Counted from the first letter of the stretch, positions 44,753-53,926 are shown. The stretch is DNA of 64,000 bases from Hydrogenibacillus schlegelii (GCF_001653195.1 NZ_JXBB01000002.1:22445-86444), one strand, 5' to 3'. The notes: generated from the letters alone by a model not told the origin. A program made the numbers and translations.

Positions 44753-44869
44753 GATCGCACCAGCCCTCCCACCACGCGATGTCGACGAGGCGGAGACGGG
44801 TGAGCCCGCCTCCGCCGTTCGACGTGAAGTGCCTGTCTCTTGAAACGGCGTTATACGATTGGAGCGGCT

Positions 44870-45856
44870 TTATACGATCGCCGCTTCTTTTTGCACCGCC
44901 TGTCGGGCGAGGAGCGCCTCCCGCACCCAGCGGTTGTGTTCGAACGCCGAGCGCCGAAGATGAAGCCGCGCCTCAGACCGCGGCCCCCGGTTGCGGCCGA
45001 TGACATTCCGCAGGTACGAATAATCCGGATGGCGGTACACCCAGCGCCCCGTCGCCTCGTCGAAGCGGAGCGTCTCATCGGGCACCGTAAGCCCGAGGGC
45101 CCAGATCTGTGGCACGTACTTGCTCAAAAACTCCTGGCGGAGTTCTTCGTTCGTCTTCGTGCGGATCCGGTAGCGCAGATTCTTGAGCTGATTGGATGGC
45201 ATCTGTTCTTCTTCCGGGGGACCGAAAAACATGAGCAGCGCGTCCCACCAGCGGTTGAGCGCCTCCTGGAGCATCTTTCGCTGTTCCGGCGTGCCGTCGC
45301 CGAGAGCCTGACTCATATCTTCGCCGTGGAAGGCGTGAAACCGCTCTTCCATGATGATCCGCCGGAGCGCCCGAACGTACGGCGCGTAGGAGCCCTGCAC
45401 GAGCATCTTTTGGGTGATGATCGCCGCCCCGTCGACGAGCCAGCCGATGAGGGCCGCATCGGCCCACGTCGGAGCGGGCATGTGGAAGACGTTGTGAAAC
45501 TTGAGCCGCCCCGCATACAAGTCATTCAAAATGTCTTCCCGCGTCTTTCCGAACGGCCGGATGAGGTCTTCTGCCACCCGAAGGAGAAGCTGACCGTGGC
45601 CCATTTCATCTTGGACCTTGGCCATGAGCGACAGGCGCCTGCGAAGCGTCGGCGCACGAGGGACCCACTCCTTTTCCGGAAAAGCGCCCATGATCTCGCT
45701 GATGCCGTGCATGGCGATGAGCTTGACGAGCTGCAGCCGATAGTCCATCGGCATCCAGTCGTCGGCTTCGATTTTTTCTCCGCGGTCGATGCGGGCGAGG
45801 AACGCCTCGACCTGTTCCGGATCTTCCCGGACGGCCGGCAAATCGAAGATGCTCAT
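44870..45856 (-). CDS. paaA: Phenylacetyl-CoA epoxidase catalytic subunit PaaA
   Basis: The 328-residue di-iron oxygenase alpha subunit has ligands in KVQDEMGHGQLLLRVAEDL (ExxH) and IIMEERFHAFHGEDM (second ExxH), inside a ferritin-like bundle. SEIMGAFPEKEWVPRAPTLRRRLSLMAK and KFHNVFHMPAPTWADAALIGWLVDGA match PaaA. The ATG at 45856 is preferred because GAGGTG lies six bases upstream. It is the first gene of paaABCD, with its own promoter and a probable PaaX operator. Confidence 0.95.
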   Translation of the reverse strand: MSIFDLPAVREDPEQVEAFLARIDRGEKIEADDWMPMDYRLQLVKLIAMHGISEIMGAFPEKEWVPRAPTLRRRLSLMAKVQDEMGHGQLLLRVAEDLIRPFGKTREDILNDLYAGRLKFHNVFHMPAPTWADAALIGWLVDGAAIITQKMLVQGSYAPYVRALRRIIMEERFHAFHGEDMSQALGDGTPEQRKMLQEALNRWWDALLMFFGPPEEEQMPSNQLKNLRYRIRTKTNEELRQEFLSKYVPQIWALGLTVPDETLRFDEATGRWVYRHPDYSYLRNVIGRNRGPRSEARLHLRRSAFEHNRWVREALLARQAVQKEAAIV

Positions 45857-45883
45857 CAACCTCACCTCGCATAACGATTAATT

Positions 45884-45934
45884 GTATAACGTTTTTCTAA
45901 CGTAATTATACGATCTCGTAACACAAGATGGCAA
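45884..45934 (-). promoter_or_regulatory. paaA promoter with overlapping AACGTT-type operator
   Basis: On the minus strand TTGCCA (45934-45929) and TATAAT (45910-45905) are separated by 18 bases. Directly downstream (45903-45884) is ACGTTAGAAAAACGTTATAC, which matches 17 of 20 bases of an element at the same side of the aldehyde dehydrogenase promoter (56311-56292). Two ACGTT units are 11 bases apart, one helical turn. It is a likely repressor site, most simply for PaaX. Confidence 0.75.
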
Positions 45935-45943
45935 GTGTAATCT

Positions 45944-46777
45944 TTACCGCTTCACTTGGGCGGCGCTCCCTTCGTACACACGTTCGAAATGACGAAGCGA
46001 TGCCGGGTGAAGGGCCTGATAAAGACGTTCGAAAAGTGCATCCGCTTCGTCGCCTGCCCAGACGTCCGGCAGAAGTTCGGCCGGCAGATCCGGGTCGATG
46101 AAGAGAAACTTCCGGTATTCATGGACGAGAATCGTTTTTAACACGAACGCCTCCTCATCGTTCGGCACCCACTTGGGATCTCGCCCTTCAAGCCGGTCCA
46201 ACTCGGGGCGAAACCGCTCGATGAACCGTCGATAGGCCGCTTCGATCTCCTCCAGATTCCAGCAGCGCCGAACCAGTTCCCGGTCGTCGGCATACCCCCG
46301 ATGTTCGGCGACAAAAAACTCGACGTAGGGCTTAAGGCCATGTTCTTCGACGTAATCATGAACGAGGCTTAAGATTGGGTTCGGTGAAAGCCATAACCCA
46401 TTCGTAAGCATGCCGAACCCGAGAAACTGCAGTTCCTTCCGGAGCTCGTCTCGCCGTTCCCGCTCGCTTTCCGGAATGCTGAACTGGACCATATACCAGC
46501 GGCCGTCCCAACGGTGGGCGCCGAATTTGTAAATCCGCGCCGCCGCCTCGTCGAGCCGCTTTCGGCCTTTCGGCGTCAGGGCGTAAAAGCTTCGGTTGCC
46601 GTGCTTTTCCCCGACAATCCAGCCCTGGCGCTGCATCCGGGAGACGGCAACCCGGACGGCCGCCTCCCGAATGCCGAAGGCGCCGAGAAGCTGCGTCAGG
46701 CTGCCGATCCAGATGTCGTTTCCGTAGTGGCGGACATATTCGCCGAAAATCGTAAACAAAAGAGACCGCGGGCGCAT
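45944..46777 (-). CDS. paaX: Phenylacetic acid degradation repressor PaaX
   Basis: The 277-residue regulator starts MRPRSLLFTIFGEYVRHYG and contains the helix-turn-helix region LTQLLGAFGIREAAVRVAVSRMQRQGWI with wing NRSFYALTPKGRKRLDEA. The effector and C-terminal domains (WDGRWYMVQFSIPESERERRDELRKEL, LGFGMLTNGLWLSPNP) match PaaX. In known systems PaaX leaves its operators when phenylacetyl-CoA binds. GAGGAGG precedes the ATG. Its gene lies immediately upstream of the paaA promoter. Confidence 0.95.
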   Translation of the reverse strand: MRPRSLLFTIFGEYVRHYGNDIWIGSLTQLLGAFGIREAAVRVAVSRMQRQGWIVGEKHGNRSFYALTPKGRKRLDEAAARIYKFGAHRWDGRWYMVQFSIPESERERRDELRKELQFLGFGMLTNGLWLSPNPILSLVHDYVEEHGLKPYVEFFVAEHRGYADDRELVRRCWNLEEIEAAYRRFIERFRPELDRLEGRDPKWVPNDEEAFVLKTILVHEYRKFLFIDPDLPAELLPDVWAGDEADALFERLYQALHPASLRHFERVYEGSAAQVKR

Positions 46778-46795
46778 GGGTTTTCCTCCTCTTCG

Positions 46796-46862
46796 GGGCG
46801 TTTCCGCATCCTGCCCTCTTTATGCCATACTCGGTCGTTGAAGTAAACGGCAGGAAACGCCC
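46796..46862. repeat. Inverted repeat enclosing the presumed paaX promoter
   Basis: Arms GGGCGTTTCC (gcat) CCTGCC at 46796-46815 and GGCAGGAAACGCCC at 46849-46862 are complementary apart from a bulge. The 33-base loop contains TTTACT and CATAAA (minus strand, 17 apart), a weak promoter. It could be an operator or an attenuating hairpin between the thioesterase gene and paaX. Confidence 0.6.
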
Positions 46863-46884
46863 TATCCGGAAAAGAAGCGGTCGC

Positions 46885-47307
46885 TCATGCGCCGCCGGTC
46901 GTCCGTTTGAGCGCCTGCTTCAACGCGCCGATCTTCCGCGCTAACGTCTCTTTGCGGAACAAGACCTGCGTAAACGTCCCTTCCCCGATGACGCGCTCGC
47001 CAACGCGGGCGCGGACGTCTGCGACGACGAACCGCTCGTCGACCGCCGTCGCCGTCGCTTCGACGACGACCGTCTCGCCGACGACCGCCGGCCGGAGGTG
47101 CCGGACGCACACTTCGTACCCCGCGCCTTCTTCGTCGGGCTCGAGGTACGGAAGGATGATCATCCGACCCGCCTTTTCCATGTGGTAGATCATCGACACC
47201 GTCGAGAGGACGGGGTGGACGACGGCGTCGTCAAAGCCGGCGAGCATCGCTTCGGTTACGGTAAAGGTGACTTCGGCGCGGACGCCCGGTTTCAGCCCGG
47301 GTTTCAT
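46885..47307 (-). CDS. Hotdog thioesterase, FlK (fluoroacetyl-CoA thioesterase)-like
   Basis: The 140-residue hotdog protein has TVTEAMLAGFDDAVVHPVLSTVSMIYHMEKAGRMI (first 60 residues) and VGETVVVEATATAVDERFVVADVRARVGERVIGEGTFTQVLF. The Thr/Glu/His arrangement and length match the FlK-like thioesterase family. It probably hydrolyses a small acyl-CoA, perhaps a toxic intermediate of the ring-cleavage route. The ATG at 47307 follows AAAGGAGGG and overlaps the paaI stop by four bases. Confidence 0.82.
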   Translation of the reverse strand: MKPGLKPGVRAEVTFTVTEAMLAGFDDAVVHPVLSTVSMIYHMEKAGRMIILPYLEPDEEGAGYEVCVRHLRPAVVGETVVVEATATAVDERFVVADVRARVGERVIGEGTFTQVLFRKETLARKIGALKQALKRTTGGA

Positions 47308-47762
47308 CGGGACCCTCCTTTTTCCCGCGGTTTTGTGGCCGCGTCCGGCCGGACTTCCTTCGGTAGGTCTGCCTCCATCCGGTAGACGAGCCCGTGGGCA
47401 AGCGCGAGTAGCGTCTCGTCTCGCCGGACTTCGATTCGGTACCAGGCGAGTCGCCGCGTCCGACGCTCTTCCATCGCCGTCGCGACGAGGCGGTCGCCGG
47501 CACCGGCCGGCGCCATGTAGCTGATCGTCATCTGGACGCCGACCGCCGGCACGCCGTGGCTGTTGCTGGCGACGGCAAAGGCGACGTCGGCGAGGGCAAA
47601 AACGGCGCCGCCGTTTGCCGTGCCGTGGAAATTCAACATGTCGTCGGTGACGGTCATCTCGACCGTCGCTGCACCAAGCGTCGCGTCGACGAGGCGCATG
47701 CCGAGATGCTGCATGAAGCGATCGGTCGCAAAGTGCCGGAGCCGCTCTTCCGGAAGCTTCAC
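47304..47762 (-). CDS. paaI: Hydroxyphenylacetyl-CoA thioesterase PaaI
   Basis: The 152-residue hotdog thioesterase contains FMQHLGMRLVDATLGAATVEMTVTDDMLNFHGTANGGAVFALADVAFAVASN (residues about 14-65), where the Asn-Phe-His-Gly-x-x-x-Gly-Gly motif and the Asp are the PaaI catalytic signature. PaaI rescues CoA from dead-end ring-hydroxylated phenylacetyl-CoA. The GTG start at 47762 has AAAGGAGG seven bases upstream. Confidence 0.93.
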   Translation of the reverse strand: MKLPEERLRHFATDRFMQHLGMRLVDATLGAATVEMTVTDDMLNFHGTANGGAVFALADVAFAVASNSHGVPAVGVQMTISYMAPAGAGDRLVATAMEERRTRRLAWYRIEVRRDETLLALAHGLVYRMEADLPKEVRPDAATKPREKGGSR

Positions 47763-47794
47763 CTCGCCGCCTCCTTTTAGCGGTGAAATCCATT

Positions 47795-49000
47795 TTACGC
47801 CATCCGCTCCAGGACAACGGCGATCCCCTGGCCGATTCCGATGCACATCGCCGCCAGCCCGAAGCGGCCGCCCCGCCGCTCGAGTTCCCGCATCAGCGTT
47901 AGCACCAGCCGGGCGCCGCTCGCGCCCAGAGGATGGCCGATGGCAATGGCGCCGCCGTTCGGATTCAGCTTCTCCTCCGGGACGCCGAGGCGCCGCGCCG
48001 AGGCGATGACTTGGGCGGCAAACGCTTCGTTGATCTCGACGACGTCCATGTCGTCGACGGTCAGCCCGGCATTTTTCAGCGCCTTCCGGGACGCCGGCAC
48101 CGGACCGAGTCCCATGATGGACGGATGCACGCCGGCCGTCGCTGCGGCGATGATGCGGGCCCGGGGACGAAGCCCGAGGGCGGCGGCTTTTTCCCGGCTC
48201 ATCAAAAGGAGCGCCGCCGCCCCGTCGTTTAACCCCGTCGAGTTGCCGGCGGTGACCGTCCCCCCTTCCCGGAAGGCCGGCTTGAGCCGCGCCAGCGCCT
48301 CCAGCGTCACGTTCGGCCGCGGATGTTCGTCCTCCTCGACGATCATCGTTTCGCCCTTCGGCCCCGGCACCGGGACGGGAACGATTTCTTCCTTAAAGAA
48401 TCCCTGCGCTTTGGCCGCCTGGTACTTTCGCTGGCTCTCGAGAGCAAACCGGTCCTGGTCTTCCCGCGTGATGCCGTCCATCTCGGCGACATTTTCCGCC
48501 GTTTCCCCGAGGGTGATCGGCGGGTAGACGGCCGCAAGCCGCGGGTTGGTGAACCGCCAGCCGAGCGTCGTGTCTTCGAGCGACCGGTGCCCGCGGGCAA
48601 ACGGTTCCTCCGGCTTTAAGAGGACGAGCGGCGCCCGGGACATGCTCTCGACGCCGCCGGCGATGAAAATCTCGCCGCGGCCGGTCTGGATGCCTGCCGC
48701 CGCCTGAATGACCGCCTCCATGCCCGAGCCGCACAGGCGGTTCACCGTGGCGCCCGGCACCTCGACCGGGAGGCCCGAAAGCAACACGGCCATTCGCGCC
48801 ACGTTTCGGCCGTCCTCGCCGGCCTGATTGGCGCAACCGAAATAGACGTCGTCGTACGCCTCCGGCGGGATCTCCGGATGCCGCTTTACCAGCTCGGCGA
48901 TGACGTGGGCCGCCAGATCGTCCGGCCGCACGCGGGCGAGGGCCCCGCCGTAGCGGCCGAACGGCGTCCGGATGCCGTCGACGATGACCGCTTCCTGCAC
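47795..49000 (-). CDS. paaJ: 3-oxoadipyl-CoA / 3-oxo-5,6-dehydrosuberyl-CoA thiolase PaaJ
   Basis: The 401-residue thiolase has nucleophilic Cys in [17 protein letters not shown] near residue 90. [10 protein letters not shown] and [19 protein letters not shown] follow, then the His in [19 protein letters not shown] and the second Cys in [13 protein letters not shown] near the end. It fits the PcaF/PaaJ branch, which performs both thiolytic steps of the phenylacetate route, yielding acetyl-CoA and succinyl-CoA. The GTG at 49000 has AGGAGGG upstream. Confidence 0.92.
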   Translation of the reverse strand: MQEAVIVDGIRTPFGRYGGALARVRPDDLAAHVIAELVKRHPEIPPEAYDDVYFGCANQAGEDGRNVARMAVLLSGLPVEVPGATVNRLCGSGMEAVIQAAAGIQTGRGEIFIAGGVESMSRAPLVLLKPEEPFARGHRSLEDTTLGWRFTNPRLAAVYPPITLGETAENVAEMDGITREDQDRFALESQRKYQAAKAQGFFKEEIVPVPVPGPKGETMIVEEDEHPRPNVTLEALARLKPAFREGGTVTAGNSTGLNDGAAALLLMSREKAAALGLRPRARIIAAATAGVHPSIMGLGPVPASRKALKNAGLTVDDMDVVEINEAFAAQVIASARRLGVPEEKLNPNGGAIAIGHPLGASGARLVLTLMRELERRGGRFGLAAMCIGIGQGIAVVLERMA

Positions 49001-49041
49001 GCCGCACCCTCCTGTTCGTCGATGATGGCCGTTCGCCTTCG

Positions 49042-49857
49042 TCAGCGCTCTTTCGCCTCGTCGGTGTACGCGTAAAACCCGTGTCCCGCCTTTCGGCCGA
49101 GGCGACCGGCAGCGATGAGCTGCCGGAAAATCGGCGCCGGGCGGTAGCGGTCTTCGCCGAACGCCCGGTAAAGCCCCCGGAGCACCGCCTGAACTTCGTC
49201 GAGGCCGATCCGATCTGCCCATGCGAGCGGCCCTTCCGGATAGTTCGTCCCGAGGCGCATGGCGCGGTCGATGTCCTCCGCCGCCGCCACCCCTTCCATC
49301 AAGGCGAAAGCCGCCTCGTTGATGATCATCGCGAGCACCCGGGGAAAGGCGAGACCGACTTCGTCGCCAACGCGGAACGTCCGGACGCCGATCGACGCGA
49401 GCCACGCTTCGGCCCGGGTGATCCCGGACGGATCGGCGCCGAGGGGCGCCGCCAGATCAACCGCCGGTGCCGTCCCGTAGGCCGGAAAGGCGCCGTAGCC
49501 GACGACGGCGTCCGGTCGACCGAACCAGGCGGCGGCTTCGGTGGCCGATACGGCGTGGGCGCTCGTAAGAAGGAGTCCATGCGGATGAAGCCGGGCGCCG
49601 AGACGTCGGAGCCGGCGGCGCTTTGCCCGGAGATCGACGTTTTCCACGTCGATGATGAGGGCCGGCGCAGATAAAAGCTGCGCTTCGCCAGCCCCGGGGG
49701 AGCGGAGCGCGACGCCCCGCCCTGGCCGGCGCCCGCCCGGCCGGCCGTCGACGGCCGCCGTCCCGTCTTCGACGGCGATGCCCCGGCGCCCGAGGACGTC
49801 TAGCCAAAAAGCTTTGAGCACGCCCTCTCCGACGAGCCAGACGCGGTCAACGGTCAT
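49042..49857 (-). CDS. Degenerate 3-hydroxyacyl-CoA dehydrogenase-like protein (probable non-catalytic paralogue)
   Basis: The 271-residue protein has the C-terminal domain of 3-hydroxyacyl-CoA dehydrogenases ([52 protein letters not shown], split as residues about 165-215, and [10 protein letters not shown]). The N-terminal half has lost the NAD signature: [13 protein letters not shown] stands where GxGxxG is expected. The catalytic segment GMHFFNP of its neighbour PaaH appears here as GYGAFPAY, so the catalytic His is missing. Its start overlaps the end of paaH by 11 bases, so expression is coupled. It may be a structural partner of PaaH or bind an acyl-CoA; it is not a random pseudogene, since the frame is intact. 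Confidence 0.8.
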   Translation of the reverse strand: MTVDRVWLVGEGVLKAFWLDVLGRRGIAVEDGTAAVDGRPGGRRPGRGVALRSPGAGEAQLLSAPALIIDVENVDLRAKRRRLRRLGARLHPHGLLLTSAHAVSATEAAAWFGRPDAVVGYGAFPAYGTAPAVDLAAPLGADPSGITRAEAWLASIGVRTFRVGDEVGLAFPRVLAMIINEAAFALMEGVAAAEDIDRAMRLGTNYPEGPLAWADRIGLDEVQAVLRGLYRAFGEDRYRPAPIFRQLIAAGRLGRKAGHGFYAYTDEAKER

Positions 49858-50746
49858 CATAGCGGTAAAACCCCCGTCCGCGCTTCCGACCGAGGCGACC
49901 GGCGAACACATATGCTTTTTGCAGGAGGCTTGGCCGAAAGCGGGGCTCGTAAAACGTCTGGGCAAACACCGTCGACGTCGTGGCGAAGTTGACGTCGAGG
50001 CCGATCAGGTCCTGAAGCGCAAACGGCCCCATCTTAAACCCCCGGGCTTCGAACAGGGCGTCGATCGCCTCCGGCTTTCCCTGCCCCCACTCGATGAGCC
50101 GGAGCGATTCGTTGTAGTACGCCCGGGCCACCCGGTTGACGACGAACCCCGGCGTGTCCCGGACGACGATCGGCGTCTTGCCCAGGGATTCGGCGAGGGA
50201 CACGGCCGCCGCGACAGCCGCCGGGTCGCTCTGGGCGGCCCGCACGATTTCGACGAGCGGCATCACGTCGGCCGGATTAAAAAAATGCATGCCGACCAGC
50301 CGTTCCGGCCGTCGGAGGCCGGCAGCGATCTCCGTCACCGACAGCGACGACGTGTTGGTCAGAAGGAGCGTCGCCGGATCGACTGCCGCCTCGACGGCGG
50401 CAAAGACCGATCGCTTGACGTCCGGCGCCTCGTACACCGCCTCGATCACCGCCTCGGAGCCGGCCAAAGCCTCCGGCGCCTCGTGAGCGGAAAGGCGCCG
50501 GAGCGCCGCTTCGGCCGCTTCCAGCGAAAGCTCGCCCCGGCCCACCGCCCGTTCGGCCCGGGCCCGGGCATGATCCAGGAGCGCCTGGCGGGCCTTTTCG
50601 TCGACATCGACGGCGATGACCGTAAACCCCGCCCGGGCCGCCGTCCAGGCGATACCGCGGCCCATCGTCCCGGCGCCGACGATGCCGAGGCGCCGGAGAG
50701 ACGACTTGTTCGCCTCGCGGTCCGGTTCCTGGACCCGATCGGCCAT
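49847..50746 (-). CDS. paaH: 3-hydroxyacyl-CoA dehydrogenase PaaH
   Basis: The 299-residue NAD-dependent enzyme has dinucleotide motif LGIVGAGTMGRGIAWTAARAG near residue 20, TNTSSLSVTEIAAGLRRPERLVGMHFFNPADVMPLVEIV with the catalytic His and Glu (residues about 135-175), and a C-terminal helical domain (DTPGFVVNRVARAYYNESLRL). In the phenylacetate route it oxidises 3-hydroxyadipyl-CoA. The ATG at 50746 has GGAGG six bases upstream. Confidence 0.93.
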   Translation of the reverse strand: MADRVQEPDREANKSSLRRLGIVGAGTMGRGIAWTAARAGFTVIAVDVDEKARQALLDHARARAERAVGRGELSLEAAEAALRRLSAHEAPEALAGSEAVIEAVYEAPDVKRSVFAAVEAAVDPATLLLTNTSSLSVTEIAAGLRRPERLVGMHFFNPADVMPLVEIVRAAQSDPAAVAAAVSLAESLGKTPIVVRDTPGFVVNRVARAYYNESLRLIEWGQGKPEAIDALFEARGFKMGPFALQDLIGLDVNFATTSTVFAQTFYEPRFRPSLLQKAYVFAGRLGRKRGRGFYRYDDR

Positions 50747-50941
50747 CGTCATCCTCCGGTCTTCCGGTTTTTTTTTCCCTTTCCTCATTCTTCGGTCCTC
50801 CACGTTTCGGCCGTTTCCGATCGTCGACCGACCATCGGCGGACGTAAAGCCCATCGACGATCGTGCCGGCCTGTTCTCCCGGCCGTCCGGACGCTCGGAG
50901 GGGGTCGCCCGCCGGTCGACCTCTTCGGCCGTCCCCGGCGC

Positions 50942-51733
50942 CTAGCGGCCGGTAAACGTCGGTTCGGTCTTGGCGAAAAACGCCGTCATCCCCCGGCGGT
51001 GGTCTTCCGTCGCCGCCGCAGCGCTCTGGAGCATCCGCTCGTAGGCGAGCGCCTCGCCGAGGGGCGCGGCCTCGGCCTTTTGCAGCAGACGCTTCAGCAT
51101 ACCGAACGTTTTCGTCGGCAGCGCCGCCAGCGTTTCAGCGAACGCCTGAGCCGCCGACTCAAAGCCGTCCGCCGGAAAGACCCTGTGAACGAGCCCGGTC
51201 CGAAGTGCCTCGTCGGGACCGATGCGGCCGCCGAGCGTCATCCACTCGAGCGCCCGCCCGAAACCGACGAGCCGCGGAAGAAAATACGCCATTCCTGTAT
51301 CCGGGACGAGGGCGAGTTTGAAAAACGCCGGCACGAACGCCGCCCGGTCGGACATGACGCGAAAATCGGCGGCAAGGGCGAGGCTCATGCCGGCGCCGGC
51401 GGCGACGCCGCCGACGGCGGCGAGGATCGGCTTCGGCGTCTCCCGCATCGCCCGAAGCACCGGGTGGTAGCGCTTTTTAAGCAGCGCGCCGTAGGTCTCC
51501 GGTTCCGGCGCCTCCCCGAGCGCCGACAAATCCTGCCCCGCCTGAAACGCCCGTCCGCGGCCGGCGAGGACGATCGCACGGACGTCTTCCGCTCGGGCCG
51601 CTTCCCGAAACGCCCGCTCCAGCGCCTCGAGCATGACGTCCGTCAAAGCGTTCATCGCCTCCGGACGGTTGAAGACGATCCACCGGACGGCGCCCCGCTG
51701 TTCGATGAGGACGTCCGTCGCCTGTTTCGCCAC
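50942..51733 (-). CDS. paaG: 1,2-epoxyphenylacetyl-CoA isomerase PaaG
   Basis: The 263-residue crotonase-fold isomerase has the oxyanion segment GRGRAFQAGQDLSALGE and GVAAGAGMSLALAADFRV. Then comes FKLALVPDTGMAYFLPRLVG, where the Asp replaces the second hydratase Glu, which is the PaaG hallmark. It converts the ring epoxide to the oxepin and also shifts a later double bond. A GTG start follows GGAGGG. It lies between paaF and paaH. Confidence 0.93.
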   Translation of the reverse strand: MAKQATDVLIEQRGAVRWIVFNRPEAMNALTDVMLEALERAFREAARAEDVRAIVLAGRGRAFQAGQDLSALGEAPEPETYGALLKKRYHPVLRAMRETPKPILAAVGGVAAGAGMSLALAADFRVMSDRAAFVPAFFKLALVPDTGMAYFLPRLVGFGRALEWMTLGGRIGPDEALRTGLVHRVFPADGFESAAQAFAETLAALPTKTFGMLKRLLQKAEAAPLGEALAYERMLQSAAAATEDHRRGMTAFFAKTEPTFTGR

Positions 51734-51744
51734 GGCGATCCCTC

Positions 51745-52521
51745 CTACCGTCCTCGAAATTGCGGCGGCCGCTTTTCTAAAAACGCCCGCATGCCTTCCT
51801 TCTGATCGTCGCTTGCAAACAACAGGTAAAAGGCGTGCCGCTCAAACTGGAGGCCGACGTCGAGGGGCGCTTCTTCCGCCAGGTAAACCGCCCGCTTGAT
51901 CAGCCGGACGGCGAGCGGCGGCATGGAAGCAATCGTTCGGGCGAGGGCCAGGGCCTCCGGAAGCACCCGTTCCGCCGGAACGATCCGGTTGACGAGACCG
52001 GCCCGGTACGCCTCTTCGGCGTCGATCGGCTCGCCGGTCCAAAGGAGCTCCAGCGCCCGCCGCGTCCCGAGCGCCCGGGTAAGCCGCTGGGTTCCTCCGG
52101 CGCCGGGCATGACGCCGAGGCGAATCTCCGGTTGGCCGATCCGAGCCGACTCCGATGCGACGACGAGGTCACAACTCATCATCAGCTCCGCCCCACCGCC
52201 CAGGACATACCCGCTCACGGCGGCGATAAGCGGCTTTCGAATCGCCCGGATGCGGTCCCAGACGGTAAACTGATCTCGAATCAACATATCGATGGCCGAT
52301 TCATCCGCCATCTCGCCGATATCGGCGCCAGCCGCAAACGCTCGCTCATCGCCTGTAATCACGATCGCCAGCACAGCCGGATCGGCGTCGAGCCGTTCAA
52401 GTTCGGCGACGAGCCGCTCGACGAGCGCCCGGTTTAAGCTGTTCAGCACCTCTGGACGATTGAGCCGAAGGATGGCCACCGGACCGTCCTGCGACACAAG
52501 AAGCGACATCTCCTCCGCCAT
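51745..52521 (-). CDS. paaF: 2,3-dehydroadipyl-CoA hydratase PaaF
   Basis: The 258-residue enoyl-CoA hydratase has ITGDERAFAAGADIGEMAD, GYVLGGGAELMMSCDLVVAS (first catalytic Glu), and GQPEIRLGVMPGAGGTQRLTRALG (second Glu). It hydrates the open-chain unsaturated CoA ester in the beta-oxidation part of the route. AGGAGGA precedes the ATG. Twelve bases separate it from paaG, so the two are cotranscribed. Confidence 0.92.
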   Translation of the reverse strand: MAEEMSLLVSQDGPVAILRLNRPEVLNSLNRALVERLVAELERLDADPAVLAIVITGDERAFAAGADIGEMADESAIDMLIRDQFTVWDRIRAIRKPLIAAVSGYVLGGGAELMMSCDLVVASESARIGQPEIRLGVMPGAGGTQRLTRALGTRRALELLWTGEPIDAEEAYRAGLVNRIVPAERVLPEALALARTIASMPPLAVRLIKRAVYLAEEAPLDVGLQFERHAFYLLFASDDQKEGMRAFLEKRPPQFRGR

Positions 52522-52597
52522 CGGATTCCTCCTCCGTATCCCTCGGCGCCCGCCGGCAGACCGGCCGGCGTTCCACCCATCATCAGCGCCAAAGGAC

Positions 52598-53926
52598 TCA
52601 GGACGTCACCGTCTGTTTGTTCCGGCGGTCGACGATGCGAACGGCTTTCCCCTCGCTTCGAGGGAGTGCCTTCGGCGGGTGCACCTCGACGACGACGGTG
52701 ATGCCGAGGGCGTCTTTCAACTGCCGAGCGACCCGACCGCGGAGTTCGGCCTTGAACCCTTCGACGTCACCGACGCCGGCCAGGGCCGTTTCGATCACTT
52801 CGACGTGCACCTCGAACCGATCGAGGGCGCCGTCTTTGTCGATGACGATTTGATAATGCGGCGCCAGTTCCGCGTATTTCAGCAATTCCGCCTCAACTTC
52901 CGAGGGAAAGACGTTCACGCCGCGGATGATGAGCATATCGTCGATCCGCCCCTTGACGCGGGACATGCGCATCGTCGTCCGGCCGCAGTGGGGGCAAGGC
53001 TCCGGATTGAGGGAGGCGATGTCGCCGGTCCGGTAGCGGATGACCGGAAACGCTTCCTTGGTCAAGGACGTAAAAACGAGTTCCCCGGTTTCGCCATACG
53101 GAAGTATTTCGCCGGTGTCGGGGTCGATCACCTCGGCGATAAAGTGATCGTCGGCGAGGTGGAGGCCGTCCTGCCCTTCGGCGCATTCGATGGCGACGCC
53201 GGGGCCGATGACTTCGCTCAGGCCGTAGATGTCGACGGCCTTGATGCCGAGCGCATCCTCGATCTGCCGGCGCATCTCTTCTGTCCACGGCTCGGCCCCG
53301 AGGATCCCGTACTCCAGGCTCGTCTTCCGCGGATCGAGGCCCATCGCCCGCATCGTTTCGATGAGGTTCAGGATGTACGACGGCGTCCCAGAGATCCCCC
53401 GCGGCCGGAGATCCTGAATCAGCGTGATCTGCCGGGCGGTGTTTCCGCCGGACGCCGGAACGGCGACCGCACCGAAGCGTTCAATTCCGTAATGAAGGCC
53501 GAGGCCTCCGGTAAAGAGGCCGTAACCGTAAGCGTTGTGAAAAATGTCGCCCGGTCTCCCGCCCGCGGCGGCGATCGTTCGGGCCACGATTTCCGCCCAG
53601 TTATCGATATCCCGACGGGTATAAGCGACGACCGTCGGCTTGCCTTTCGTGCCGGAAGACGCGTGAAACCGGACGATCTCCTTGGTGTCGACGGCAAACA
53701 GGCCGAACGGATAATGCTCCCGAAGGTCGTTCTTTTTCATCATCGGCAGCCGACGAAGGTCATCCAAACTCCGGATGTCTTCCGGGCGAACGCCGGCTTC
53801 ATCGAAACGCCGGCGGTAAAACGGCACCCGCGCATAGGCGTAGGCGACCGTCTCTTGAATCCGCTTAAGCTGCAGCTTCTCTTTTTCTACCCGCGGCATC
53901 GTTTCCATTTCGACGTTGAAGATCAT
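52598..53926 (-). CDS. paaK: Phenylacetate-CoA ligase PaaK
   Basis: The 442-residue adenylate-forming ligase has P-loop FHASSGTKGKPTVVAYTRRD near residue 95. NAYGYGLFTGGLGLHYGIERFGA is characteristic of PaaK, then VDIYGLSEVIGPGVA and YRTGDIASL. A possible zinc-binding PCPHCGRT lies near 315. VFPSEVEAELLKY and a small C-terminal domain end it. It activates phenylacetate to phenylacetyl-CoA with ATP. Its ATG overlaps the stop of the preceding thioesterase by four bases, with GGGGAGG upstream. Confidence 0.95.
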   Translation of the reverse strand: MIFNVEMETMPRVEKEKLQLKRIQETVAYAYARVPFYRRRFDEAGVRPEDIRSLDDLRRLPMMKKNDLREHYPFGLFAVDTKEIVRFHASSGTKGKPTVVAYTRRDIDNWAEIVARTIAAAGGRPGDIFHNAYGYGLFTGGLGLHYGIERFGAVAVPASGGNTARQITLIQDLRPRGISGTPSYILNLIETMRAMGLDPRKTSLEYGILGAEPWTEEMRRQIEDALGIKAVDIYGLSEVIGPGVAIECAEGQDGLHLADDHFIAEVIDPDTGEILPYGETGELVFTSLTKEAFPVIRYRTGDIASLNPEPCPHCGRTTMRMSRVKGRIDDMLIIRGVNVFPSEVEAELLKYAELAPHYQIVIDKDGALDRFEVHVEVIETALAGVGDVEGFKAELRGRVARQLKDALGITVVVEVHPPKALPRSEGKAVRIVDRRNKQTVTS

